Position numbers and translations under genes: made by a program | In this document: positions 9,786 to 20,900 of the stretch, one piece after another | Layout: each line of letters opens with the position of its first letter | Position numbering within the stretch: position 1 is the first letter of the stretch | Assembly: GCA_022846075.1 (NCBI GenBank) | Contig: AP025582.1 | Span: 248,001-312,000 of the forward strand | Source of the DNA: Oscillospiraceae bacterium | GTDB lineage: Bacteria > Bacillota > Clostridia > Oscillospirales > Oscillospiraceae | Length of the DNA stretch: 64,000 nucleotides | Direction of reading: 5' to 3' | Notes under the pieces: generated by a model | What the model was told of the DNA's origin: nothing | The model's database searches: none | What the model saw: only the letters and a program-made list of their open reading frames with translations

Positions 9786-11558
9786 TTAGATCTCCGGCCT
9801 GGGGATCAGGAGGACGGTGCTGGCGGAAAAGGTCCCCTCCGCCGCCACCAGGCGCAGCTCACTGCCGTACTTCCGGGCGACGGAGCGCGCGGCCTTCAGC
9901 CCATAGCCGTGGAGGCCGCCGCCTTTGGTGGAGCGGAAGAGTTGTTCCTCCGGCTCCTGCTCCACGGGGGCGAAGCGGGCGTTTTCCACGCCCACATACA
10001 AATACTGCCGCCGGATGTGCATAGTGATCCGGAGCCACTTTTCAGCCCCCTCCGGGGCCTTCTGGTTGGCCTCCAGGGCGTTTTCCAGCAGGTTCATCAG
10101 CAGGACGGCAAGGTCGGTGTCCGGGATGGCAAGCTGCTGGGGCAGCTCCACCCTGGCGTCGGCCCGGATGCCCTGGCGTCCGGCCCTGGCCAGCATGGTG
10201 GACAGGATGGCGTTTACGGCGGGGTGGATCGTGTAGGCGGCGGGGGCGTCGGCATTGATCTGGGCGGTGAGGCTGTCCAGATAGTCCTCCGCCCGGCCCA
10301 ACTGTCCTTTCCGCAGCAGCTCCCGGAGGACGGCGTAGTGGTGGCGGGTGTCGTGGGCCGCTCGTTTTATGGCCTGGCTGTTCTCCTCCATCTGCGCCAG
10401 CTGTTCCCGGGTCAGGGCGTCCCGGATGGAGACGGCCTGCAGCTCCGCGTCCCTTCGGACGCTGCGGCGGATGAAGAGCAGCAGGCTCACCGCCAGGGCC
10501 AGGGCTTGGGCGCACCAGGCCAGAAGATGCAGGGGGCTGCCCGGCCCGGCCTGCCGCCACTGGCCGGAGATCAGCCCATACCCGGCGCAGAGGACTGCCG
10601 CCGCCAGCAGGGGCGGGGCGTAAAGGCGGAAAAATTCCTCCCTGCCCCGCCAACCCAGGAGGGCCAGGACCGTTATCAGGACCACCCCCGCCCACTCCAG
10701 CAGAAAAGGCAGCAGGGACATCAGCCTCATCAGATGGGGCATGGACTGGACCATGGGGTATGCTGCCAGGGACAGGGGCACCAGCGCGAAGTCCAGGGCT
10801 GCCAGGAGAGCCCAGGGAATGAGCCACCGTCCCTTCCGCTCAACCTGGGTAATGAGGAACAGGGGCGGGAGCCAGAAGAACACATGGTTGGTCCAGGTGA
10901 TCAGCAGCACCGCCGGGAGGGAGCCGGGGGCCGCCTGCTTCAGCTGGGCCCACCAGTAAAGGGCCTGGCCGGCCGGGCCCAGGGCCAGCAGGAGCAGGGA
11001 CCAGCGGAACCGCTCCAGCGCGCCCGAGAGGCAGAACAGCCCCACCGCCAGCAGCGCCGCCACCGCGCTCACCGCCGCCGGGATGGCCTTGGCGCTGGCC
11101 TGGGCGGAAAATATGGCCCGCTCCCGGGCGGGAGAGGACAGAACCACGGAGGGCCAGAGGGGCAGCTGGCCCTGTTCCCAGGTGAGGGTCAGCTCCTTCC
11201 CGGTGTACCCGTCCGGCAGGGAAAAGGTGAGGGTCCCGCCCCTCCGCGTCCCGGCGGGGGAGGTGAAGATGACCTCACCGTCCAGGGCGGCGGTGAGGCC
11301 GGTCTGGTCGATCAGGGTCACCCGGAGGCTCGCGAACTCACCCGCCGATACGGCGTCGGGGGCCGCCTCCAGGGTGCGGGACAGGGAGCGGCGCTCCCCC
11401 TCCTGGGTCATGGTCCAGCCGTTGGGGGCCTGGGGAGTATAGGGAAGGGACAGGGCCGCCGGAGCCCGGGTCAGCCCCAGCAGGGCCCAGGCCACCAGGG
11501 CCAGCGCCAGCAGAAAGACGGCCAGGCAGGCCGCCTGCCGGGTCCAATCTCGCTTCAT
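9786..11558 (-). CDS. GHKL sensor histidine kinase (partner of the LytTR regulator)
   Basis: A 590-aa sensor kinase. One N-terminal membrane segment (about 12-30) is followed by an extracytoplasmic beta-rich domain (about 31-155) and a block of six or seven membrane segments (about 157-363), a 7TMR-like sensor layout. The cytoplasmic part has the phospho-acceptor His402 in KRAAHDTRHHYAVL. The GHKL ATPase follows, with an N box (LLMNLLENALEANQ, about 486-499) and a G box (GGGLHGYGL, 547-555). The HDxRHHY-type H box and missing DxGxG are usual for kinases that pair with LytTR regulators. It is transcribed away from the giant SLH protein gene, which it may control. Confidence 0.92.
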   Translation of the reverse strand: MKRDWTRQAACLAVFLLALALVAWALLGLTRAPAALSLPYTPQAPNGWTMTQEGERRSLSRTLEAAPDAVSAGEFASLRVTLIDQTGLTAALDGEVIFTSPAGTRRGGTLTFSLPDGYTGKELTLTWEQGQLPLWPSVVLSSPARERAIFSAQASAKAIPAAVSAVAALLAVGLFCLSGALERFRWSLLLLALGPAGQALYWWAQLKQAAPGSLPAVLLITWTNHVFFWLPPLFLITQVERKGRWLIPWALLAALDFALVPLSLAAYPMVQSMPHLMRLMSLLPFLLEWAGVVLITVLALLGWRGREEFFRLYAPPLLAAAVLCAGYGLISGQWRQAGPGSPLHLLAWCAQALALAVSLLLFIRRSVRRDAELQAVSIRDALTREQLAQMEENSQAIKRAAHDTRHHYAVLRELLRKGQLGRAEDYLDSLTAQINADAPAAYTIHPAVNAILSTMLARAGRQGIRADARVELPQQLAIPDTDLAVLLMNLLENALEANQKAPEGAEKWLRITMHIRRQYLYVGVENARFAPVEQEPEEQLFRSTKGGGLHGYGLKAARSVARKYGSELRLVAAEGTFSASTVLLIPRPEI

Positions 11559-11643
11559 TCCATCCCCTTCTTTCGGGTAAATATAACATAGGCAGTATAA
11601 GCGTACCGGGAAATCCCCTGTCCGTCAAGGGTGGGTGACGGTT

Positions 11644-11676
11644 AATTTTGTCATGTTTTTTACCAAGTTTGTCACG
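11644..11676. promoter_or_regulatory. direct repeats, candidate LytTR regulator binding site
   Basis: AATTTTGTCATG (11644) and AAGTTTGTCACG (11665) are near-identical 12-mers with starts 21 bases apart, two helical turns. LytTR regulators typically bind paired direct repeats with about this spacing. The pair lies just upstream of a candidate promoter for the giant surface protein and in the divergent region with the kinase gene. The regulator assignment is inference. Confidence 0.5.
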
Positions 11677-11680
11677 GGCC

Positions 11681-11709
11681 TTGAAAAAATTTCCCCCCTT
11701 ATTAAGATG
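11681..11709 (+). promoter_or_regulatory. candidate promoter of the giant SLH protein
   Basis: TTGAAA, a 17-base spacer, then TAAGAT. The weak -10 would fit an activator-dependent promoter. A TATATA at 11711 is an alternative -10 element at poorer spacing. Confidence 0.45.
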
Positions 11710-11959
11710 ATATATAGGGCGTTCTGCCCCCGGCTTTTGATGGACGAGGGGCCGGGAGGAGCGCCAAAGAGGAGCACAAAGGGGGTAACCCCCTTTGCGT
11801 CAGATGGGACCATCTGACGCGATTCCCCCTGTGACCGGCCGGGAGAGGCGTCCCCGGCGGCGGAGCGGAAACCACCGGAGCCTGCCCGCCGGCGGAGCGG
11901 CCCCCCGGGGCCCAAAAAGAATATTGAAAAAAGTGACGATATTAAAGGAGGAAACCCAT
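11710..11959 (+). other. structured 5' leader of the giant SLH protein
   Basis: About 250 bases without a credible gene. It holds two abutting hairpins, 11778-11796 (AAAGGGGG/CCCCCTTT) and 11797-11820 (GCGTCAGATGG/CCATCTGACGC), then GC-rich imperfect repeats (CGGCGGAGCGG and CCGGCGGAGCGG). A clean AAAGGAGG site sits before the ATG. No known riboswitch pattern was recognised. The open frame into this leader lacks a ribosome site. Confidence 0.5.
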
Positions 11960-14900
11960 ATGTTGCGGAAATGGAAGCGGGTACTTGCGGCGGTGCTGAC
12001 GGCGGTGATGCTGGTCAGCACACTGCCCACGGGGGCTTACGCCTCCTTTGGCCAGCTGATCGACAACGGCGCGGTGAAAAACGCCGCCCTGGCGGAGGCC
12101 CTGCGGGAGGCCTACGGCGCGGACGCCGAGACCTATTACGCCATTTTGGAGGAATACGGCCTCCTGGACGAGGAGGGCAACCTGGTCACCAACGAGAAGG
12201 TGGTGGTGGACGGGGTGGCCTACACCCTGGAGGAGCTGGAGGACTACCTGGCCCGGCCCGGCGTGGACCTGGGCAAGCGGGCGGAGGTGGACGGGGAGTA
12301 CTATACCCTGGAGGAGCTCCAGAAGGTGCTGGAGATCGAGCGGGAGCTGGCCCGGATCCAGGCCCTCTACTTCACCCCCCAAGAGCTGACCGACGAGCAT
12401 ATCAAAAACTTCTATGACCTGGCGGGGGCCGTGGCCAACGGTGGCCTCCAGCTGATGGCGGCGGACGGCGACGGCCTGGGCCCCGCGGGGGTGGACCACA
12501 GCGTGCGGCTGGAGGTGACGACAGACGCCAACGCCACGTTGGGAAATCCCTATACCGTTACCGTTACCCCCAAAAAGGCGCAGAGCCAGCCCATTACCTT
12601 TTCCTGGCGGGCGGTGGGAAGCAGTGCCGCCGGCTCCGGGAAGGTAACCATCCCGGCAAACAGCACCGCCCCCGTCACCCTGACGGTAGACGTGAAACCC
12701 ATCGATGAGAAGCTTAATGGTAAGGACAGCTTCGTGGTGCAGATTTATAATGTGGAAAATGCTTTGTTTTCCGATGGGAGTACCCGCTGGGAGAAGCAGG
12801 TGACAGTGGAAAAGAAAGATACTTACACTAGGTACAATACGACTTTTTACGGAGAAATTCCAGAATTTAGGCTCAAAGATGACAGTGATCTGATTTACGG
12901 ATACGTGCCTTTTCTTGGAAACGCTTCTGGTCCGAAGGGCAATGCGGCTTTATGGGAGGGCGATCCATTTAAGGGCGCGGAAAATAACTATGTAGTTAAG
13001 AGGGATACAAAGGTAACGGTTGAGGGACTTCCAGAAGGGAAGTATGAAGTCAAAGCTAGGATCGTTGCTACCTTCGGTACATTTCCCGGCGAATTTCCCA
13101 GTAATAACCAGACCGATACTGAACCAGGTCAAATGGCAAAACTATTTCAACAAATTCCAACCCAGTATGTTAGGGGCAAAAAAATCTCCGGTAAGGATAA
13201 GCCCGCGCAGTACCGGGCGACGATAAGCGGTGATAATTGTAATAAAGTATGGCAGGAACCCACCGGACTTTTCAATACCACGCAGAACGTTCGATCTCAA
13301 TATAGTTCCCTAGATAAAACAACAGATCCATTTTATATAACTGTAACTGGCAGTGGCGATAAATTTGTTTATTCTGCAACGCTGGAGGAGACCCCGGGAG
13401 TTCATGAATTCATCGCTGTAGATTATGACAACAACGAGTGGGAAAATCACGCCAAATTTTATGGGCCCCATGAAATCTCGTCCGCTCAACTTCAAATTAC
13501 CGTACAGGAGACAACCACGACAGCCGAGGCCACGATCTCCGCTCCCCCAGGGACTTACTATGCTGGGCAGAGCATCCCTGTCCGGGTAAAATTTGATTTC
13601 CCTATGGATATTTATGACAGCAAACTTACTCTGACGCTAAACGGAGAAAAGCTGGAACCGCTGGATGATTGGGTGCATGGAGAAGTATGCACCTTCCTCT
13701 ACAAGGTAACCGACGAAAGCGGAAGAAACTTAAACCTGACAGATTGCAGCCTCAACGGTGTGGGTGACAACGGACGTGATATCACGGTAAAACTGTCAGA
13801 CGCCTCCGTGAAAAAGGGCGAGGATTTTCCCGAGATCATCATGGAATCCCTGGACCGGGATCGGGCATTCGCCGATTATAAGGCCGAGGTGAAAAATGAC
13901 GCGGCCACCAATCAGCCGATCCTGACGGTTACCGTGCCCCTGGACAGCAAGAAGGAGCTGACCGCCTGGGTGCTCAGGGAGGTCAGCAATGGGGTCCTGA
14001 ACCCGTTCCAGGCGGGGACTTCCATGACCGAGGGGGAGAGATATCCCTTCAAGGTGAACAGTACGCAAAACCCCACCGCCCTGTTGGCCGAGATCCCTCT
14101 GCCCTACAACTCCACAAGCGGGCCGCTGACAGGGCTGGTAGACCTGTGGCTGGACGGCAGTGTGCTGATGGGAAAGAACCTGACCTTCACGGTGGAGCCC
14201 TCCACGCCGGTGGGGAGGTTTGACATGAATCCCGTGCTCACCATCACCCCCGCCGAGGGAACGGGGGAGGAATACGTTCCCGGCAAGAACCCCCCCCTGA
14301 TCTACGCCCAGCAGGACAACACCCTGGAGCTGGATTTCACCCTGGACCCCAAGACCCCGCCCTACACCTGGGGCAAACTGGATAAGGTGACCTACTACGA
14401 TAAGGACAATAAGCTGTTCCCCCTCTCCGGAGGCGCGGCGCCCCACTTCGCCTGGAAGTCCGACAACACCGAGGTGGCCCAGCTGGTGGTGAAGGACGGG
14501 GAGCACAAGGCGGTCATCATCCCCACCGGCAAGGCGGGGACGGTGAACTTCACCCTCACGGCCTTCAACGGCGGCCCGGACGTGAACGGCACCGTGGTGG
14601 GCATGGCGGACGCCACCACCGCCGTCATCACGGTGCAGTTCGCCGTGGGGTCCGACCCCTTCCTGAATATTCCCGCCGGAGGGCGGGCCCTCGCCATCCG
14701 GGAGGAGCAGGACGCGGTGGTCAGCTGGTCCAGCAACATCTGCCAGAAGAACCAGGAGGCCAGCACAGAACAGGACTTTGTGGAGACCAGCTTCCAGGTG
14801 GATGTGACCTACATACCTGGGGTGGAGGGGTCGACGGAAGAAAAAACGCTGACCCTGCCCCAGGCGGTGATGGACCAGCTCACCACCTCCCCGGCCAACC

Positions 14901-17900
14901 CCTCCATCTCCTCGGTGACCATTCCCTGGATGGTCTGGGAGGAGACCGGCGAGGGCGAGGGCGAATGGGTGCCTGTGCTGAAGCAGGCTTACGATGAGAA
15001 GGCCCGGTCCGTCACGGTGGTGGTGACCACCACCTACGATAAGAAGACCTACGGCGGGGAGGACGCCACCGCCACCATCAAAATGACCTCCCTCCCCGCC
15101 CAGGTAACCCTGGCGGAGCCGGAGGGGGGCCTGTATCAGATCGACAGCAAGGACGGCAGAGAGCTGACCCTGACCTGGTCGATGCCCCACCTGGATGAGA
15201 CGACCGGCGGCCAATTTGAGCTGTATATCGCCAGCGACGCCCTGGAAACGCCCATTGTGAGGAATCTGGAGAATCAAGATGGGGTTACCGAGGACGGAGG
15301 TATCTGGTCCTACACCCTGAAAGCCCCCCAGGTGGACCTGAAGACCGACCCGACCGACCCCGGCCGCTACCGGGACAGCTATACCGTCACCGTAAAGGCC
15401 AAAAACACCGCCGAGACCATCTGGGCCAGCGACAGCTATGTGGTGTACGTCTACGCCGAGGACGCCCTGAAGATCATGCTGGACGGCGAGTACCGCGGGA
15501 CGAGCCACATAATGTCCAACGTGGAGGATATCAAGACCATGTGGGAGAAGGATCCCTCCGGACAGTCCATCGTGAACCTCCAGCGGAACATCGCCCTGAA
15601 AAACATGATCTCGGCCAACCACGGGGAGTTCGCCTGGGCCGAGCTGGCCGACATGATCGCCTGGAATTCCAGCGACAGCACGGTGGCCACGGTGAACTAC
15701 CAGCAGGGGACCCTGTACGAGAACATCGAAAACTTCCCCAGCGCCGCCTACCGGCCCACCGACGATTTTATCCTCTCCGGCCTGAAGAGCGGAGAGACCC
15801 AGGTGACGGCCACCCACATAGAGACAGAGCAGACCAAGACCTTGGACGTGACGGTGGCGACCCTGCGGGACCAGCTTTACCTCTTCCAGTGCTATCCCAA
15901 GCAGGAGACCGTCCTGACCTATTCCGTCTACACCAACGAAGCCCGCACCGCCATATCCACTCCGAGGACCCAGAGGACCAACACAAACGGCGAGGCGGCC
16001 ATCTACACCGAATACGGCATCGCCGGGGACGTGTACTGCAAGTCCGTGACGGATGCGGAGGGTGACGAGGAGGGCGTGACCTACCTGGGCACCATCTACA
16101 ACCGAAGCCTGGTGTCCTCCGAGGCCGACTCCACCAAGCTCCAGCTCTACCCCGTGAACACCATTCAGCTCCGCCGGGCGGCCCAGGCGGTGATCTACCT
16201 GAAAAACCCCGACGGCACGCCCTATCAGGGGAATGTCACCTTCCGGGGCGGCGTGTACCGGGACGGGGTGTACTGCACCGGCAACGGGGAGGAGACCGGG
16301 GTCATCTTCGGCCTCCAGACCGTGCCGCAGGTAGAGTGGAAGCCCGGCTACGAACCCCAGACCAAGGGCGTGGAAAAGGACGGCTCCCTCACCGTGACCA
16401 TGGACGTGACCCAGTTCATGTACGAGGGCAAGACCGACCCGGTGGAGGCGGGAGACCGGCTGTACTACCTGTTCCAGCTGGACTACGGCGACGGGAAGCA
16501 GGCCAGCCACTACCCCCTGCTGGTCCGCATGGACGCCACCATGAACGCCAAGGACGTGGCGGCCACCGGGGACAGCATCGTCTTCTGGGAGGAGAACGAG
16601 ACGGGTGAGGCCCACCCCTTCATCATCGCCCAGAACTTGCGGTACAGCGCCAGCCCCGGCGCGTCGGTGGCCGACGTGCGCAAGAGCACCGGCAATGTGG
16701 GGCCCAGCACCACCTTCCCCGACGCCTGGCTCACCACCACCGTCATGTGGTGGGGGGACGAAGCCGAGGAAACGGTTGACAGTGAAGGCGGGGCTGAGGT
16801 TGAGGACGGGACTGAGAAGCCGGCCTACTCCGTGACGCTGCGGGACACCACGGGCAAGGTCCCCGGCGGCCAGACCGGAGAGGTAAAGGACTATCCTTTC
16901 ACCAACCAGACCTATACCGAGACCGTGCTGAAAATGGACCGGCAGGTCATGGACACCTGGGGCGTTGGCCAGGGGGAGCGCCGCTCCCTGCAGGCGATGC
17001 TCAGCAAAGACGGGACCACGGCAAATGCCACCGTGCCCCTGCCCTTCAAGGTGATCAACATGATCGGCGTCCAGGAGGCGGAGAACGCCGGGGTCCTGGG
17101 AGAGACCCAGAACGAGATCAAGGATGGCCTGAACGCGGATATGGGGAACCTGTCGGGCATCGACGGCATGGTTCAGGCCGGCCTGAAGAACCTGGCGGGG
17201 GAGAGCAAGTACGATTCCAGCAAGGACAAGGTCGCCGTGCGCCTGTGCGCCACCAGCGACCCCACGATCTTCCGGGCCTTCTTCAGCCTGAACGTAGGCA
17301 ACATGGGCAGCGACGACAACGTCACCGGCGTGTATCCCGACTATACAAAAACCGATGAGATGAGCTTTGCCCAGGTTGACAGCGCCGCCAAGCAGGGCGA
17401 CGCCGACTATTTCCCCAATCCCCTGGAGGTCGCTCGCATGGCCGCTGGCACCTATGGTAAAGCGGTGGCCTCTGACGCCACCAAGGCGGCAAATGGCCAG
17501 GCGGTTCGGGGCTGGAGCGGCGACGTGGGCGGTTATTACGAGGCCGACATCGCCTATAACGCGGAGACCGGGAGGTGGGAGTGCCGGCCGGTGAGCGGCG
17601 GCTTCCACCTGGGCGGCGGCGTGAATTTCAGCTGGTTCTTTAACGCCTTTGTGGGCCCCGTGCCTGTTACCCTCAGCCTGACCCTGGGCGCCACCATGGA
17701 GCTGTCCATGGACATGCAGCGGGGGAACTACTGGACCATCCCCGGCGGCGCGGACAAGATCACCGGTCTGGAAAATTATGCGGGTATGTCCTCATCCGGC
17801 ATTGAGGAGGAGGCCAAGAAGCTGAACGCCACCGAGGCCTACGGCAAAGACTACCTGACCAAGCTGCGGATCTTCCTCTACGTCCGCGCCTTCGCCGGCG

Positions 17901-20900
17901 TGGGCTTCGACCTCTCGGTGGTGGCCTTCAAGATCGGCGTCTTTGGCCAGCTCAACGTGGACCTTACCTTAGGCTGGCTGAACCGAAAGTATTTGAAGGA
18001 CCCCGACAGGCTCAGCGCCGTGGGCGCTCCCGAAACCCGGAAGAAAACGGTCATGAACGGGCAGCAACTAATCTTCTCAGGCTCCACCGGCGTGGAATTC
18101 CTCTTCAAGTTCCTCTTTATCAGCTATGAGCATGTGTTCTGCTCCGTGGGCTTCCAGCTGGGGGACACCACGAATGAATGGAAGGAGATCCAGGACATCT
18201 GGGCCGCCAACCAGACCATCAACAACGAGCCCGTCCTGCGGAGGATAATGCCCAACGGCCAGGAGATGTACGCCATCAACCTGGGGCCCCGGCTGGAGAG
18301 CCGGGACTATGTGGACGCCGTACCCCAGGAGTGGGTGGAGGACCGGCCCATGAGGCTGCTGCGCGCTCTGGACGGGGAGGGTGATCAGAATAGCCTGCTG
18401 GCGAAGGGGTTCCAGAGCGGCGCCTATCCCTACGCCAACCCGGTGCTCTCCGACGACGGGGCCGTGATGCTCTACCTCAGCGACCGGGGCGAGGGCAAAT
18501 ATGAAAGCGCCAAGAACATCACCAACACCCGTGTGGCCTGGTCCAACAAGAATGAGAATGGTCAGTTCGGGAGCGGCACCCGGTTTGACGATGGCACGTG
18601 GGGTGTCCCCGTGGGCTATGGCGACAGCGGCGTGAAGGTGGCGGGCAAGGTCAACAACGGCAAGACCGGCGGCTACGCCGCGGCCTGGGTCCGGCAGATG
18701 GAGAACATCGTCCCCGAGAACGTGGCCAACGGCGGCGCGCTGGACGAAGGCCAGCAGATGATCCAGATGAACTCCACCGAGATCATGGCGGCCATCTCTC
18801 CGGACGGGAAAACCTGGTCGCTGAAACGGCTTACCGAGAACGGCACCCCCGATCTGGCCCCCGTGGTGGCCACCAATGGGGGGCGCACCGTGGTGGCCTG
18901 GCGGGAAGTGAACGCGAGCGAAGTCAGAGCGATCACCAATTTCGACCAGCAGGACGCCATCCGCTACGCGGTCTATGAGGGCGGGGAATGGAGCGACACG
19001 CAGACCCTCTATGACGGCACCGGAACCGCCGCTTCCGTGAAGGGCATCGAGGCCGCCATGCTGACCGACGGCACCGCCGCCGTGGTCTACACCCTGGACA
19101 CCGGGGACAGGGAGGACAACACCGACTGGGAGACCGTAGTGGCCCTGATCCCCGACGCGCCGGAGACTCAGACCCGGGCCGGGGATGCCCTGGAGGAGGT
19201 CAAGAGCGAGGACACTGTGCGGACCTTCCGCCTTACCAAGAACAGCGACCTGGACGAGAACCCCCAGATCACCACGGTCACGTTCGGCACGGGTGATGAC
19301 GCCGTGGAGCGGTTCGTGATCGCCTGGCACACCGAGCGGGCCATCCAGGCGGCCAATGAGGAAGGCAAGCTGGTGGACACCGGCGAGACCCAGTCCGATA
19401 TCCGGCTGGCTGCCATGGATCGGTCCGGCGTGCTCTATGAGAACATGCCTGAGTCTCTGGGCCGGGCCACCGAGGGCACCGGCGAGACCGTGGGCTCCAA
19501 TTTCCGACTGGTGAAGAACGCCGGCTCCATGGATGACCTGTCCATCCTGTGGGTGGACTCGGTCAGCGGCGGCGCGGATGAGGAAGATTATTCTAAGGGG
19601 GACGCTGCCGGCGCGTTTGCCTCCGCTTATCAAAACAACGTGGGCTACGACGTGCTCAAGGCGGTAAAGTTTGTAAAGGGAGGAAACTCCTATACCGTGT
19701 CCGGCACCGTGGAAGTGGCGAAGATGGAATCGGGTACCCTGATCGACCACTTCGACGCCTATGTGAATGAGGAGAAAAAGGTCAAGTCCGTCATTCTGGG
19801 CACCAACTACCCCACTCCCACCCCCGAAATCACCCCCGAAACCAATCCCGAGAAGTTTGAGACGCGGGAGGTGATCATCTCCGACGGGGGAGAGGGGACT
19901 CCCGCCACGATCACATTGCCTATCCCCGTTACCGGCATGTACAGCGCCACCGCCGAGTTCACCAACCGCATCGAAATGCCCGCCGTCATGCTGGAGTACG
20001 ACAAGCTCTTCCCCGACAGCGACATCGACGTGCAGTTCACCGTCCGCAACAGCGGCAAGGCCCCTGTCACCGGGCTGATGATCGTACCCGTAGTGGATGG
20101 TGAGGCGGTCATGGACGAGGAGCAGGCCTATTACACCAGCGCCAAAGACCCGGTGTACGGGGAGGGTGGAAAGACCTTAAACCTGCTGCCCAACCGGGAC
20201 CTCACCGTGACGGCCAAGGTGCCGGTGGGGCCGGAGGTTGAGAACAAGGACTACGCGATCATTGCCACCTTTACTGAAGGTAGTAAGAAACAGCAGGTGG
20301 AGTTGAAGGGCACCCTCAATCTGGACATCCCCGACGTGGGCATCTCCAAGGTCACCGTGGTCAGGGAGGGGGATGGGTTGCGTACCCTGCGCTACTCCCT
20401 GTACAACGCCCTCTCCGCCAAGCTGGCGGACCAGGAGGACGAATGGCGGGTCAAGGTGGGCTTCTACGCCGACCGGGACTACACCGAGCCGCTGGAGGGC
20501 ATAGTCGGCGCGGATATAGAGAACGGGACGAAAGTCCCTCTGGAGATGACCATCTCTGATCCGGAAAAGCTGGCCCTCATCGACGCCGGCGGATACAGCG
20601 ACCAGGTGACCCTGTCCGTCCTGGACTTCGAGAATATGACGGACGAGGATGGAAGTCCCCGGGAGATCCCCGCCGCCGGTATTCCGGTGTATGTGAAGGC
20701 CTGGATAGAGGCCCCGGAGAAGGAGCCGGAGCAGCAGAGGCACTCCCTCCTGCGCGCCGACCCGGAAAAGCAGTACAACCCCACCAATGAATACATCCAG
20801 ATCAACAACGAGACCTCCCTACAGCTGGACAATCTGGCGCTGCGCGAGGGGGAGGACCTAAGCATCACCGCGTCGCTGGACAATTCTGACGAGGAAAAGG

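Noticed and set aside
9786-11558. Complete DxGxG box in the sensor kinase
   Set aside because: GHKL kinases of the LytTR-paired class often have this box altered; N and G boxes are present, so the gene is not called broken.
11710-11959. c-di-GMP riboswitch in the leader of the giant gene
   Set aside because: Two strong hairpins are present, but the conserved GEMM-type elements were not found.
13796-17608. A 1270-codon open frame antisense to the giant surface gene
   Set aside because: It is Gly/His/Val-rich, has no domain, and mirrors a GC-rich gene with strong third-position bias. Similar long antisense frames occur at 3671-5728, 5638-7782, 9618-11591, 33034-35256, 36338-38851 and 45115-47187.
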